Source of the DNA: Cupriavidus nantongensis
Lineage (GTDB): Bacteria > Pseudomonadota > Gammaproteobacteria > Burkholderiales > Burkholderiaceae
NCBI RefSeq assembly: GCF_001598055.1
Contig: NZ_CP014844.1
Location: 620,001-684,000 of the forward strand
Reading direction: 5' to 3'
DNA length: 64,000 nucleotides
A program made the translations under genes and the position numbers. Below the pieces are notes generated by a model, which was given only the letters and a program-made list of their open reading frames with translations, did no database searches and had not been told where the DNA came from. Below, piece by piece: positions 53,101 through 61,114 of this stretch. The number at the start of each line of letters is the position of its first letter. Within the stretch, counting starts at the first letter, position 1.

Positions 53101-53901
53101 TCACATGCGGAAGTTCTCGCCCAGGTAGACGCGCCGCACGGCGTCGTTGGCGATGATCTCTTCGGGCTGGCCCGCGGCCAGCACCGTGCCTTCGCTGATG
53201 ATGTAGGCGTGGTCGCAGATGCCGAGCGTCTCGCGCACGTTGTGGTCGGTGATCAGCACGCCGATATTGCGCGCCTTCAGGAAGCTGACGATGCGCTGGA
53301 TCTCGCCCACCGCGATCGGATCGACGCCGGCGAACGGTTCGTCGAGCAGGATGAAGCGCGGCGACGACGCCAGCGCGCGCGCGATTTCGACGCGGCGGCG
53401 CTCGCCGCCGGACAGCGACAGCGCCGGGTTGTTGCGCAGGTGCGCGATCTGCAGGTCGTCGAGCAGCGCATCGAGGCGGCGCTCGATCTCGGCCTTGGCC
53501 AGCGGCTTGCCCTTGTCGATCTGCAGCTCGAGCACTGCGCGGATGTTTTCCTCGACGTTGAGCTTGCGGAACACCGAGGCTTCCTGCGGCAGGTACGACA
53601 GCCCCATGCGCGCGCGCTCGTGAATCGGCAGGCCGCTGATGTGGTCGCCGTCGAGCACGATGTCGCCTTCGTCCAGCGCCACCAGGCCGACGATCATGTA
53701 GAACGACGTGGTCTTGCCCGCGCCGTTGGGGCCGAGCAGTCCGACCACCTCGCCGCTCTTGACGTCGAGCGAGACGTCCTTGACCACCGTGCGCGAGCCA
53801 TAGCGCTTCTTCAGGTGGCGCACGACCAGCGTGCTGCCGCCGGGCAGGACGGAGTTGGCTTCGACGACAGGCTTGTCGGCAATGGTGGCGGTATCGGTCA
53901 T
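53101..53901 (-). CDS. lptB: LPS export ABC transporter ATP-binding protein LptB
   Basis: Cytoplasmic ATPase that drives LPS extraction from the inner membrane with LptFG. It has 266 residues. Walker A GPNGAGKTT, Q-loop YLPQEASVFRKL, signature LSGGERRRVEIARAL, Walker B FILLDEPFAGVDPIAV and H-loop ITDHNVRE are all present. An N-terminal extension of about 20 residues precedes the family start. It lies 8 bp after lptA. Confidence 0.97.
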   Translation of the reverse strand: MTDTATIADKPVVEANSVLPGGSTLVVRHLKKRYGSRTVVKDVSLDVKSGEVVGLLGPNGAGKTTSFYMIVGLVALDEGDIVLDGDHISGLPIHERARMGLSYLPQEASVFRKLNVEENIRAVLELQIDKGKPLAKAEIERRLDALLDDLQIAHLRNNPALSLSGGERRRVEIARALASSPRFILLDEPFAGVDPIAVGEIQRIVSFLKARNIGVLITDHNVRETLGICDHAYIISEGTVLAAGQPEEIIANDAVRRVYLGENFRM

Positions 53902-53909
53902 GGGTACGG

Positions 53910-54554
53910 TCAGGGTTTGTTGGCGGGCGCGGGCGCCGACTTCAGGTCCAGCGGCGAGCCGCCCGCGGTGCCGGACTTCTGGTCCTGGCGGGGCGACAGC
54001 ACCGCGCGCACGCGGCCGGACGGGTTCGCCGCCGCGGCATCGCCGCTGCCGCCGCCGGCAGCGGTATAGAGTTCCTTGCGGCTGTCGTAGGTCAGCACCG
54101 CGCCGCGGATCTCGTCGAGCAGCTTGGCGCCCTGCAGCCGCGCCATGCGGGCATTGCCGATCAGCTTGGAGAATTCCTGCTTGCCGTCGTATTCGATGCG
54201 GTCGCCCCAGCCGTCGATGTATTCGTCGACGCCCTCGCGCTTCTGGCGGATATAAGCCTGCTTGCCCGGCTTCGAGGTTGCCACGGCGAACTGGTAGCCC
54301 TCGGGGTCGGTGCGCAGCTCGGCGGCGTCGGACTTCAGGATCATGGTGCCCTTGGTCAGCACCACGTTGCCGGTCAGCGTATAGATCTGCTTGACGTCGT
54401 CATAGCTGGCATTGTCCGCCTCGAGCACCATCGGCTTGTCGCGGTCCGCGCGCTCGGCTAGGGCAGGCTGGGCCAGCAGGCCGAAGGCCAGGGCCAGCGC
54501 GAGCAGGGCCGGGGCGGTGCGTCGACGGGACGATGTCGTCAGGGAAGCGGTCAT
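53910..54554 (-). CDS. lptA: LPS transport periplasmic protein LptA
   Basis: Periplasmic bridge protein for LPS, 214 residues. It has a signal peptide (LLALALAFGLLAQPALA) and an OstA beta-jellyroll: MVLEADNASYDDVKQIYTLTGNVVLTKGTM in parts, then LKSDAAELRTDPEGYQFA and DRIEYDGKQEFSKLIGNARM. A C-terminal low-complexity tail with Gly/Ala follows. The start at MTASLTTSSRRR gives the normal signal length; the longer frame upstream is not signal-like. Confidence 0.94.
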   Translation of the reverse strand: MTASLTTSSRRRTAPALLALALAFGLLAQPALAERADRDKPMVLEADNASYDDVKQIYTLTGNVVLTKGTMILKSDAAELRTDPEGYQFAVATSKPGKQAYIRQKREGVDEYIDGWGDRIEYDGKQEFSKLIGNARMARLQGAKLLDEIRGAVLTYDSRKELYTAAGGGSGDAAAANPSGRVRAVLSPRQDQKSGTAGGSPLDLKSAPAPANKP

Positions 54555-54672
54555 GTTGGCAGGGTTGCTTGAGGGGCGTCGGATGCGTGATGGTGCGGTT
54601 TGCGCGGCAATCGGCGCGCGCTGCCGGGCCGTGACGGCCGGCGTTGCGTGCGCGGCTGCGCCGGACCGGGAG

Positions 54673-55302
54673 TCAGGATCCCGGCGCACGGCCCGGGGAC
54701 GGTCCGGTGATGATGGTGCCGCGTACATTGCCGAGCAATTGTACTTCGCGGGTGACGTTGTTGAAGATCAGGCCGTTGGCGGTCATCACCGACGGGCCGC
54801 GTGTCAGCTTGACGGGCTTGTCGGTCTTGACGATGTCGTCATTGACCAGCAGCTGGAAATAGCTCGACGCCGCGGTCAGCTGCGGGTCCTTGGACGGATC
54901 CTTGCCCTGCTGGCGCAGCACGTAGCCGTTGCCGTACAAATCGATCACCGTGCCTTCGGCGTTCATGCGGCCGATGTCGGCGCGCGCGGTCACCGGCGGG
55001 CGGTCCGGCTCGTAGGCGCGCATCGCGGGACGCGTGACCTCGTAGGTCTGGTCGTCCTCGAAATGGACCATGCGCTCGCCGGTGAAGCGGATCTTGGTGC
55101 TGCCGTCGGGCGCCAGCTCGGTGGCCGAGAAGCGGTCCATGAAGTAATCCGGCTCGTGCTTCTTGGTGGTTTGTGCGGCCTGGTCTTCCTTGGGGGAGTT
55201 GATCTGGACCAGCCAGAACGTGCTGCCCGCCACGATGGCCATCAGCAGCAGCGGCAGCAGCCGCATGACGATGCCGCTGAGGGAGGCGAGGAGTGCCTGC
55301 AT
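54673..55302 (-). CDS. lptC: LPS export system protein LptC
   Basis: Bitopic inner-membrane protein that passes LPS from LptB2FG to LptA, 209 residues. It has one N-terminal helix (about 12-32), then the LptC jellyroll with EPDYFMDRFSATELAPDGS, DIYGNGYV-like VIDLYGNGYVLRQQG and GLIFNNVTREVQLLGNVRG. Only 46 bp separate it from kdsD, so the kdsC gene expected between them is absent. Confidence 0.92.
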   Translation of the reverse strand: MQALLASLSGIVMRLLPLLLMAIVAGSTFWLVQINSPKEDQAAQTTKKHEPDYFMDRFSATELAPDGSTKIRFTGERMVHFEDDQTYEVTRPAMRAYEPDRPPVTARADIGRMNAEGTVIDLYGNGYVLRQQGKDPSKDPQLTAASSYFQLLVNDDIVKTDKPVKLTRGPSVMTANGLIFNNVTREVQLLGNVRGTIITGPSPGRAPGS

Positions 55303-55348
55303 GGTGTCCTTGGCGTTGTGCTGCTGGTACCGTCGGTGGCGCGCCGGC

Positions 55349-56332
55349 TCAGATGACCTTGGCGCGGGTCAGGTCGTGGATATGCAGCGCGCCGGTCAGG
55401 CGCCCGTCGTTGTCCACCACCAGCAGCTGGTTGATGCGGTTGGCTTCCATCACCTGCACGGCTTCCACCGCCAGCTGGTCCTGGTTGACCACATGCGGGT
55501 TGCGGTGCATGACCTCGCCGATCGGCACGGTCTTCCAGTCGCGCGGGGTTTCCAGCAGGCGGCGCAGGTCGCCGTCGGTGAACACGCCGATGGCGCGCCC
55601 GTCGGGATCCACCACCGCGGTCATGGCCATGCCCTTGCGCGTGATTTCCATCAGCGCCTGGGCCAGCGGCGTGCTTTCGCGCACCTCGGGCACGGCGTTG
55701 CCGGTGCGCATCACGTCGCGCACATGGGTCAGCAGCTTGCGCCCGAGCGCCCCGCCGGGGTGCGAGCGGGCAAAGTCTTCCTCGCCGAAGCCGCGCGCAT
55801 CGAGCACCGCCACCGCGAGCGCGTCGCCCAGCGCCAGCGCGGCGGTGGTGCTGGCGGTCGGGGCCAGGTTCAGCGGGCAGGCTTCCTTCTCGACCGCCGC
55901 GTCCAGGTGGACGTCGGCCAGCTTGGCGAGGTTCGATTCCGGGTTGCCGGTGACCGAGATCAGGCGCGCGCCGATGCGCTTGACGATCGGGATGATCGAC
56001 AGCAGCTCGCCGGTCTCGCCGGAATTGGAAAACGCGATCAGCACGTCGTCGCGCGTGACCATGCCGAGGTCGCCATGGCTGGCTTCGGCCGGGTGCACGA
56101 AGAACGCGGGGGTGCCGGTCGAGGCCAGCGTGGCCGCGACCTTGCGGCCGATATGGCCGGACTTGCCGATGCCGGAAACGACCACGCGCCCGGTGCATTG
56201 CAGGATCAGCTGCACGGCATGGGCAAAGTCGCCGTTGAGGCGGCCGGAAAGTGCGGAAACCGCATCGGCTTCGGTCTGGAGCGTGTCGCGGGCGAGCCGG
56301 AGTGCTCGATCCGCATCGAAATTAGCTATCAT
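55349..56332 (-). CDS. kdsD: Arabinose-5-phosphate isomerase KdsD
   Basis: Converts ribulose 5-phosphate to arabinose 5-phosphate, the precursor of Kdo for LPS. It has 327 residues: a SIS domain (VVVSGIGKSGHIGRKVAATLASTGTPAFFVHPAEASHGDLGM in parts, FSNSGETGELL) followed by two CBS domains (AMTAVVDPDGRAIGVFTDGDLRRLL in parts, INQLLVVDNDGRLTGALHIHDL in parts). The start at MIANFDADRAL was chosen over an ATG 11 codons upstream. It is divergent from the antiporter gene and heads the lpt cluster. Confidence 0.96.
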   Translation of the reverse strand: MIANFDADRALRLARDTLQTEADAVSALSGRLNGDFAHAVQLILQCTGRVVVSGIGKSGHIGRKVAATLASTGTPAFFVHPAEASHGDLGMVTRDDVLIAFSNSGETGELLSIIPIVKRIGARLISVTGNPESNLAKLADVHLDAAVEKEACPLNLAPTASTTAALALGDALAVAVLDARGFGEEDFARSHPGGALGRKLLTHVRDVMRTGNAVPEVRESTPLAQALMEITRKGMAMTAVVDPDGRAIGVFTDGDLRRLLETPRDWKTVPIGEVMHRNPHVVNQDQLAVEAVQVMEANRINQLLVVDNDGRLTGALHIHDLTRAKVI

Positions 56333-56475
56333 GGCGACGAAGTATACCAACGAATGCGACCGCACCTGGGCCGACCCACGGCGCGCGTCGCGCTCGCCCG
56401 TGCTCGCCGTATTTCCGCCGGCAGGGTGCCCGTGCCGGGTCGGCCGCGCGCCTTGCCGGTCACCCTGACCGCCTG

Positions 56476-58455
56476 ATGCATTCTCCGCTGGAACTGACCC
56501 TGGTGCTGCTGGCCGCCGCCGTGTTCGGCGTGGTCGCGTTCCGCATGCTGCAGCTGCCGCCGATGCTGGGCTACCTTGCCGTCGGCATCCTGATCGGGCC
56601 GCATGCGCTGGGGCTGGCCAGCGATACCGCGCAGACCAAGTACCTGGCCGAATTCGGCGTGGTCTTCCTGATGTTCTCGATCGGGCTCGAATTCAGCCTG
56701 TCCAAGCTGCGCGCGATGAAGCGGCTGGTGTTCGGCCTGGGCGGCTCGCAGGTGGTGCTGTCGATGCTGGCGGTGGTGCCGGCCAGCTGGGCCTTCAACT
56801 GGCTGTTTCCGTTGTCGTGGCAGGCTTCGGTGGCGCTGGGCGGGGCCCTGGCCATGTCTTCCACCGCGATCGTGTCCAAGATGCTGTCCGAGCGCATGGA
56901 GCTGGAAAGCGAGCACGGGCGCAACATCATCAGCATCCTGCTGTTCCAGGACCTGGCGGTGGTGCCGCTGCTGATCGTGATTCCGGCGCTGTCGCGCGAT
57001 CCGGGCGACCTGGTGATGGCGCTCGGCCTGGCCACGCTCAAGATTGTGGTGGCGCTGGGCGCGATCTTCTTCCTGGGGCAGCGCCTGATGAGCCGCTGGT
57101 TCCATGTGGTGGCGGCGCGCCGCTCGCAGGAACTGTTCATGCTGAACCTGCTGCTGGTCACGCTGGGCATGGCGGCGCTGACCGAGCGGCTGGGCCTGTC
57201 GATGGCGCTGGGCGCCTTCATGGCGGGCATGCTGATCTCCGAGACGCCCTACCGCCACCAGGTGGAGGAAGACATCAAGCCGTTCCGCGACGTGCTCCTG
57301 GGGCTGTTCTTCGTCACCATCGGCATGCTGCTCAATATCCGCGTGGTGCTCGACCATATCTGGCTGGTGCTGGCACTGCTGGTGGTGCCGGTGCTGTTCA
57401 AGCTGGTGCTGATCGCGGCGCTGGCGCGCGTGTTCGGCTCGCGCCAGGGCGTGGCCATCCGCACCGGGCTGGGGCTGGCGCAGGCGGGCGAGTTCGGCTT
57501 CGTGCTGCTGAACCAGATCGACGGCCTGAACCTGGTCGACCCGGTGCTGATCCAGGTGATCCTGGCGTCGATGCTGCTGTCGATGCTGGCGGCGCCTTTC
57601 CTGATCCAGTACAGCGACGCCATCGTGCTGCGCTTTGCCGCCAACGAATGGCTGATGCAGTCGCTCAACATGACCCGCATCGCCGCGCAGAGCCTGCAGA
57701 CCGAGAAGCACGCCATCATCTGCGGCTTCGGCCGCAGCGGGCAGAACCTGGCGCATATGCTGGAGCGCGAGGGCATCAACTACGTGGCGCTCGACCTGGA
57801 CCCCGACCGCGTGCGCGAGGCCGCGGCAGCTGGCGATACCGTGGTCTACGGCGACGCCGGCCGGCGCGAGGCGCTGATCGCCGCGGGCCTGCACCGCGCC
57901 GCCGCGGTGATCGTGACCTATGCCAACACGCAATCGGCGCTGAAGGTGCTGCACCACGTGCAGGAGCTGGCGCCGGCGCTGCCGGTGATCGTGCGCACGG
58001 TCGATGATTCGGAGCTGGACACGCTGCAGAAGGCCGGCGCCACCGAGGTGGTGCCCGAGATCATCGAAGGCAGCCTGATGCTGGCGTCGCACGCACTGGT
58101 GCTGCTGGGCGTGCCGATGCGCCGCGTGGTGCGCGGCGTGCAGCAGGCGCGCGACGCGCGCTACAGCCTGCTGCGTGGCTATTTCCACGGGCGCGACGAC
58201 GAAGAGGACATGGTCGAGCGCGACTCGGTGCGGCTGCATTCAGTGTCGCTCGGCCCGCAGTCGACCGCGGTGGGCAGGCGCCTGGGCGTGCTGGGGCTGG
58301 AGCGCATCGGGGTCGAGGTGACCGCGGTGCGCCGGCGCGGCATCCGCGCCTTCGACCCGCAGCCGGAGACCGTGCTCGAGCCCGGCGATATCGTCGTGCT
58401 GCGCGGGCCGCCCGAGGCGCTGGAGGCCGCGGAGACGCGCATCCTGAATGGCTGA
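56476..58455 (+). CDS. Monovalent cation:proton antiporter (CPA2, Kef/YbaL-type)
   Basis: CPA2-family cation:proton antiporter of 659 residues. Residues about 1-390 form 12-13 helices with LPPMLGYLAVGILIGPHALG and FQDLAVVPLL. An RCK_N nucleotide-binding domain follows (HAIICGFGRSGQNLAHML, ALDLDPDRVREAAAAGDTVVYGDA in parts). A C-terminal RCK_C/TrkA-C domain ends the protein. Potassium efflux is likely. Glutathione-adduct gating as in KefB/KefC cannot be claimed from sequence. It is divergent from kdsD, a common pairing. Confidence 0.93.
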   Translation: MHSPLELTLVLLAAAVFGVVAFRMLQLPPMLGYLAVGILIGPHALGLASDTAQTKYLAEFGVVFLMFSIGLEFSLSKLRAMKRLVFGLGGSQVVLSMLAVVPASWAFNWLFPLSWQASVALGGALAMSSTAIVSKMLSERMELESEHGRNIISILLFQDLAVVPLLIVIPALSRDPGDLVMALGLATLKIVVALGAIFFLGQRLMSRWFHVVAARRSQELFMLNLLLVTLGMAALTERLGLSMALGAFMAGMLISETPYRHQVEEDIKPFRDVLLGLFFVTIGMLLNIRVVLDHIWLVLALLVVPVLFKLVLIAALARVFGSRQGVAIRTGLGLAQAGEFGFVLLNQIDGLNLVDPVLIQVILASMLLSMLAAPFLIQYSDAIVLRFAANEWLMQSLNMTRIAAQSLQTEKHAIICGFGRSGQNLAHMLEREGINYVALDLDPDRVREAAAAGDTVVYGDAGRREALIAAGLHRAAAVIVTYANTQSALKVLHHVQELAPALPVIVRTVDDSELDTLQKAGATEVVPEIIEGSLMLASHALVLLGVPMRRVVRGVQQARDARYSLLRGYFHGRDDEEDMVERDSVRLHSVSLGPQSTAVGRRLGVLGLERIGVEVTAVRRRGIRAFDPQPETVLEPGDIVVLRGPPEALEAAETRILNG

Positions 58456-58482
58456 GCGCCGGAACCGGCGCTGCAGCATGCT

Positions 58483-58857
58483 TTAGTGCGGCCGCGGCTC
58501 GACCCAGGATTCCGGCAGGTTGTCGAGCACCGCGCGCGGATCCAGCGAGCGGATCGGCACGTCGCGATCGGCCGGGATGCGGCCCTCGCCCTGCAGCATC
58601 AGGTAGCGCAGGCAGCACACCCGCAGGAAGGACGAGAAATTGCCCGCCACGGCTTCGCTGCCGCGGTGTTCGGTCAGCTCGTCATGCAGGCGCGTGATCA
58701 GCTGGTTGACGGTCATGCCGTCGCGCTGCGCCAGTTCTTCCAGCACTTCCCAGAACAGGCTTTCCAGCCGGATGCTGGTGGCCGCGCCGTGCAGGCGCAG
58801 CGAGCGCGACTGGCTCTGGTAAGACGCCGGATTGGCGCGGATAAAGATCTCACACAT
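58483..58857 (-). CDS. Ribbon-helix-helix domain protein
   Basis: A 124-residue protein with an Arc-like ribbon-helix-helix segment ([44 protein letters not shown] in parts) and a conserved tail [16 protein letters not shown]. It looks like the RHH_4 group of proteobacterial proteins. A DNA-binding role is probable but no target is known. The start is supported by GGAG in GGGAGCCCTTGATG. It is convergent with the antiporter gene and downstream of the DJ-1/PfpI gene. Confidence 0.8.
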   Translation of the reverse strand: MCEIFIRANPASYQSQSRSLRLHGAATSIRLESLFWEVLEELAQRDGMTVNQLITRLHDELTEHRGSEAVAGNFSSFLRVCCLRYLMLQGEGRIPADRDVPIRSLDPRAVLDNLPESWVEPRPH

Positions 58858-58952
58858 CAAGGGCTCCCTGGCGGGCGGCGCGGCCGGCAGGCTGTGCATG
58901 GCCGGCTTCGGCAGGCCATGCAGCACGCGTGGGGCGCCGCATGCGGAAAGCA

Positions 58953-59531
58953 CTAATGTACGATCCGCGTGCCCAGCACCGCAAGAAACTGCGCCAGCCA
59001 GGCCGGATGCGCCGGCCACGCCGGGGCGGTGACGAGGTTGCCGTCGGTGTGGGCCTGGTCGACCGCGATCTCGGCATAGGTGCCGCCGGCCAGCTTCACT
59101 TCCGGCGCGCAGGCCGGGTAGGCGGAGCAGGTCTTGCCTTCCAGCACGCCCGCGGCCGCCAGCAGCTGGGCGCCGTGGCACACCGCGGCAATCGGCTTGC
59201 CGGCCTGGGCGAAGTGCCGCACGATCTCCAGCACGCGCGCGTTCAGGCGCAGGTATTCGGGGGCGCGCCCGCCCGGGATGACCAGCGCGTCGTAGCCGGC
59301 CGGGTCGATCTCGGCAAAGGTGGCATTGAGGGTGAAGTTGTGGCCGCGCTTCTCGCTGTAGGTCTGGTCGCCCTCGAAATCATGGATCGCGGTGGCGCAC
59401 GCGTCGCCCGCGCGCTTGTCGGGACAGATGGCATGCACGGTATGGCCGACCATCTGCAGCGCCTGGAACGGCACCATGGTTTCGTAATCTTCGGCGTAGT
59501 CGCCCACCAGCATCAGAATCTTTTTTGCCAT
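58953..59531 (-). CDS. DJ-1/PfpI family protein
   Basis: A 192-residue class I glutamine amidotransferase-like protein of the DJ-1/PfpI superfamily. The nucleophile elbow is [10 protein letters not shown] (Cys118, His119), and the conserved loop is [15 protein letters not shown]. Family members act as stress chaperones, deglycases or peptidases; the activity here is not determined. It is divergent from apt, with 12-bp tandem repeats in the shared gap. Confidence 0.9.
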   Translation of the reverse strand: MAKKILMLVGDYAEDYETMVPFQALQMVGHTVHAICPDKRAGDACATAIHDFEGDQTYSEKRGHNFTLNATFAEIDPAGYDALVIPGGRAPEYLRLNARVLEIVRHFAQAGKPIAAVCHGAQLLAAAGVLEGKTCSAYPACAPEVKLAGGTYAEIAVDQAHTDGNLVTAPAWPAHPAWLAQFLAVLGTRIVH

Positions 59532-59651
59532 CGTGGTCTCCTGTATGGTTACGGGTGTCCGGCGGGTGCCGGACGCGGCAAGCCGGCACGGGCAGCCCGT
59601 CCGGCCGGCAGGGCCATTGTGCTGGGCACCCCGGTGGCGCGGGTGGTATTG

Positions 59652-59699
59652 GGTTACCGCGCCGGTTACTGCGTCGGTTACCGCGCCGATTACCTGGCC
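59652..59699. repeat. Four tandem 12-bp repeats upstream of apt
   Basis: GGTTACCGCGCC, GGTTACTGCGTC, GGTTACCGCGCC and GATTACCTGGCC run head to tail. Copies 1 and 3 are identical, and the fourth is more diverged. They end 60 bp before the apt start, in the divergent apt/DJ-1 gap. They could be a row of regulator sites. Confidence 0.8.
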
Positions 59700-59759
59700 C
59701 CCGCATGCCGCTGCCTCCGCTTTCTGACGGCGCGCCGCGCGCCCATCTTCCCGATCCCT

Positions 59760-60332
59760 ATGGCAGATTCCATGATCCAGTCCCCCGATCTCGGCGACGT
59801 CACCGGCTACCTGCGCGAGCGCATCCGGACCGTGCCGGACTGGCCCCAGCCCGGCGTGATGTTCCGCGACATCACGCCGCTGCTGCAGGACCCCAAGACC
59901 CTGCGCGTGCTGATCGACGTGTTCGTGCACCGCTATATGGACGCGCAGCTGGACCTGGTCGCCGGCATCGATGCGCGCGGCTTTATCCTGGGCGCGATCG
60001 TCGCTTACGAGCTGAACCTCGGCTTCGTGCCGATCCGCAAGAAGGGCAAGCTGCCGTTCCAGACCGTGGCCGAGGAATACGAACTGGAATACGGCAGCGC
60101 CACGGTCGAGATCCACGCCGACGCCTGCAAGGCCGGCGACCGCGTGCTGCTGGTCGACGACCTGATCGCCACCGGCGGCACCATGATGGCGGGGCGCAAG
60201 CTGCTGGAGCGCCTGGGCGCGACCGTGGTCGAGGGCGCCGCCATCGTCGACCTGCCCGAGCTGGGCGGGTCGAAGCTGCTGCACGGCGCCGGGCTGCCGC
60301 TGTTCACCGTGTGCAGGTTCGAGGGGCACTGA
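59760..60332 (+). CDS. apt: Adenine phosphoribosyltransferase
   Basis: Salvages adenine to AMP using PRPP, 190 residues. It has [22 protein letters not shown], the APRT-specific [20 protein letters not shown] and the PRPP motif [14 protein letters not shown]. Starts at 59760 or at the ATG four codons later are both acceptable. A LysE-type exporter gene follows after 40 bp. Confidence 0.96.
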   Translation: MADSMIQSPDLGDVTGYLRERIRTVPDWPQPGVMFRDITPLLQDPKTLRVLIDVFVHRYMDAQLDLVAGIDARGFILGAIVAYELNLGFVPIRKKGKLPFQTVAEEYELEYGSATVEIHADACKAGDRVLLVDDLIATGGTMMAGRKLLERLGATVVEGAAIVDLPELGGSKLLHGAGLPLFTVCRFEGH

Positions 60333-60372
60333 GCCATGCGCGCCCGCGTCAAGATCCACGCAAGGAGTCTCC

Positions 60373-60984
60373 ATGCCTGACCTGCTGCTGTTCCTGCTGA
60401 CCTCCGTCGCCGTTACCGTGGCTCCCGGGCCCGACAACCTGCAGGTGCTGGCGCGCGGCATGGCGCAGGGGCGCCGTGCCGGGCTGGTGGCGGCATTGGG
60501 CTTTTCGGTCGGCTGCCTGTTCCATACCGTGATCGCCGCGGTGGGGCTGGCCGCGGTGCTGCGTTCCTCGCCGCTGGCGTTCCAGCTGATCAAGTACGCC
60601 GGCGCCGCCTACCTGATCTGGATCGGCATCCAGGCGCTGCGTGCGAAGGGCGGGCTGGCGCAGGGCGCCGAGGTCGATGCGGTGCCGCTGGCGCGCGTAT
60701 TCCGACAGAGCGTGCTGGGCAACATGCTGAACCCCAAGGTGACGCTGTTCTTCCTGGTGTTCCTGCCGCAGTTCGTGCGCGCCGATGCCGCGCATCCCGG
60801 CCTGCAGTTCCTGCTGCTGGGCGTGGTCTTCATGCTGCAGACCGCGGTGGTGTTCTCGCTGTTCGGGCTGTGCGCGGGCTGGCTGGGCGCCTGGCTGCGC
60901 CGGCGGCCGGCCACCGGGCGCTGGCTGGACCGCGCAGCCGGGGCCATCTTCGTCGGGCTCGGCATCAAGGTCGCGCTGCCTTGA
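60373..60984 (+). CDS. LysE family amino-acid exporter
   Basis: LysE/RhtB-type translocator of 203 residues with five or six helices. The N-terminal signature [36 protein letters not shown] (in parts) and [26 protein letters not shown] (in parts) are typical. It probably exports an amino acid or related small molecule; the substrate is unknown. AAGGAG precedes the start. It is on the same strand as apt. Confidence 0.92.
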   Translation: MPDLLLFLLTSVAVTVAPGPDNLQVLARGMAQGRRAGLVAALGFSVGCLFHTVIAAVGLAAVLRSSPLAFQLIKYAGAAYLIWIGIQALRAKGGLAQGAEVDAVPLARVFRQSVLGNMLNPKVTLFFLVFLPQFVRADAAHPGLQFLLLGVVFMLQTAVVFSLFGLCAGWLGAWLRRRPATGRWLDRAAGAIFVGLGIKVALP

Positions 60985-61010
60985 GTTGTCGCTGACCAGG
61001 CCCCATGCCG

Positions 61011-61039
61011 TTGCCGGTGCCGGGGGCCGGGCGCATAAT
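61011..61039 (+). promoter_or_regulatory. Sigma70 promoter for the Na/Pi transporter gene
   Basis: TTGCCG (-35), a 17-bp spacer and CATAAT (-10, one mismatch) lie about 75 bp before the transporter start and just past the LysE gene. Confidence 0.55.
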
Positions 61040-61114
61040 GAGCCCTTGACAACGACACGATGACCGGGCGGAGCCTCCAGTCAGTATTCGGCACCGGTCA
61101 CACAAAGGCGCACC

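Noticed and set aside
56329..58239. Long open frame (about 636 codons) antisense to the CPA2 antiporter gene
   Set aside because: His/Gln/Arg-rich translation typical of the reverse of a membrane-protein gene; the antiporter has full domain support.
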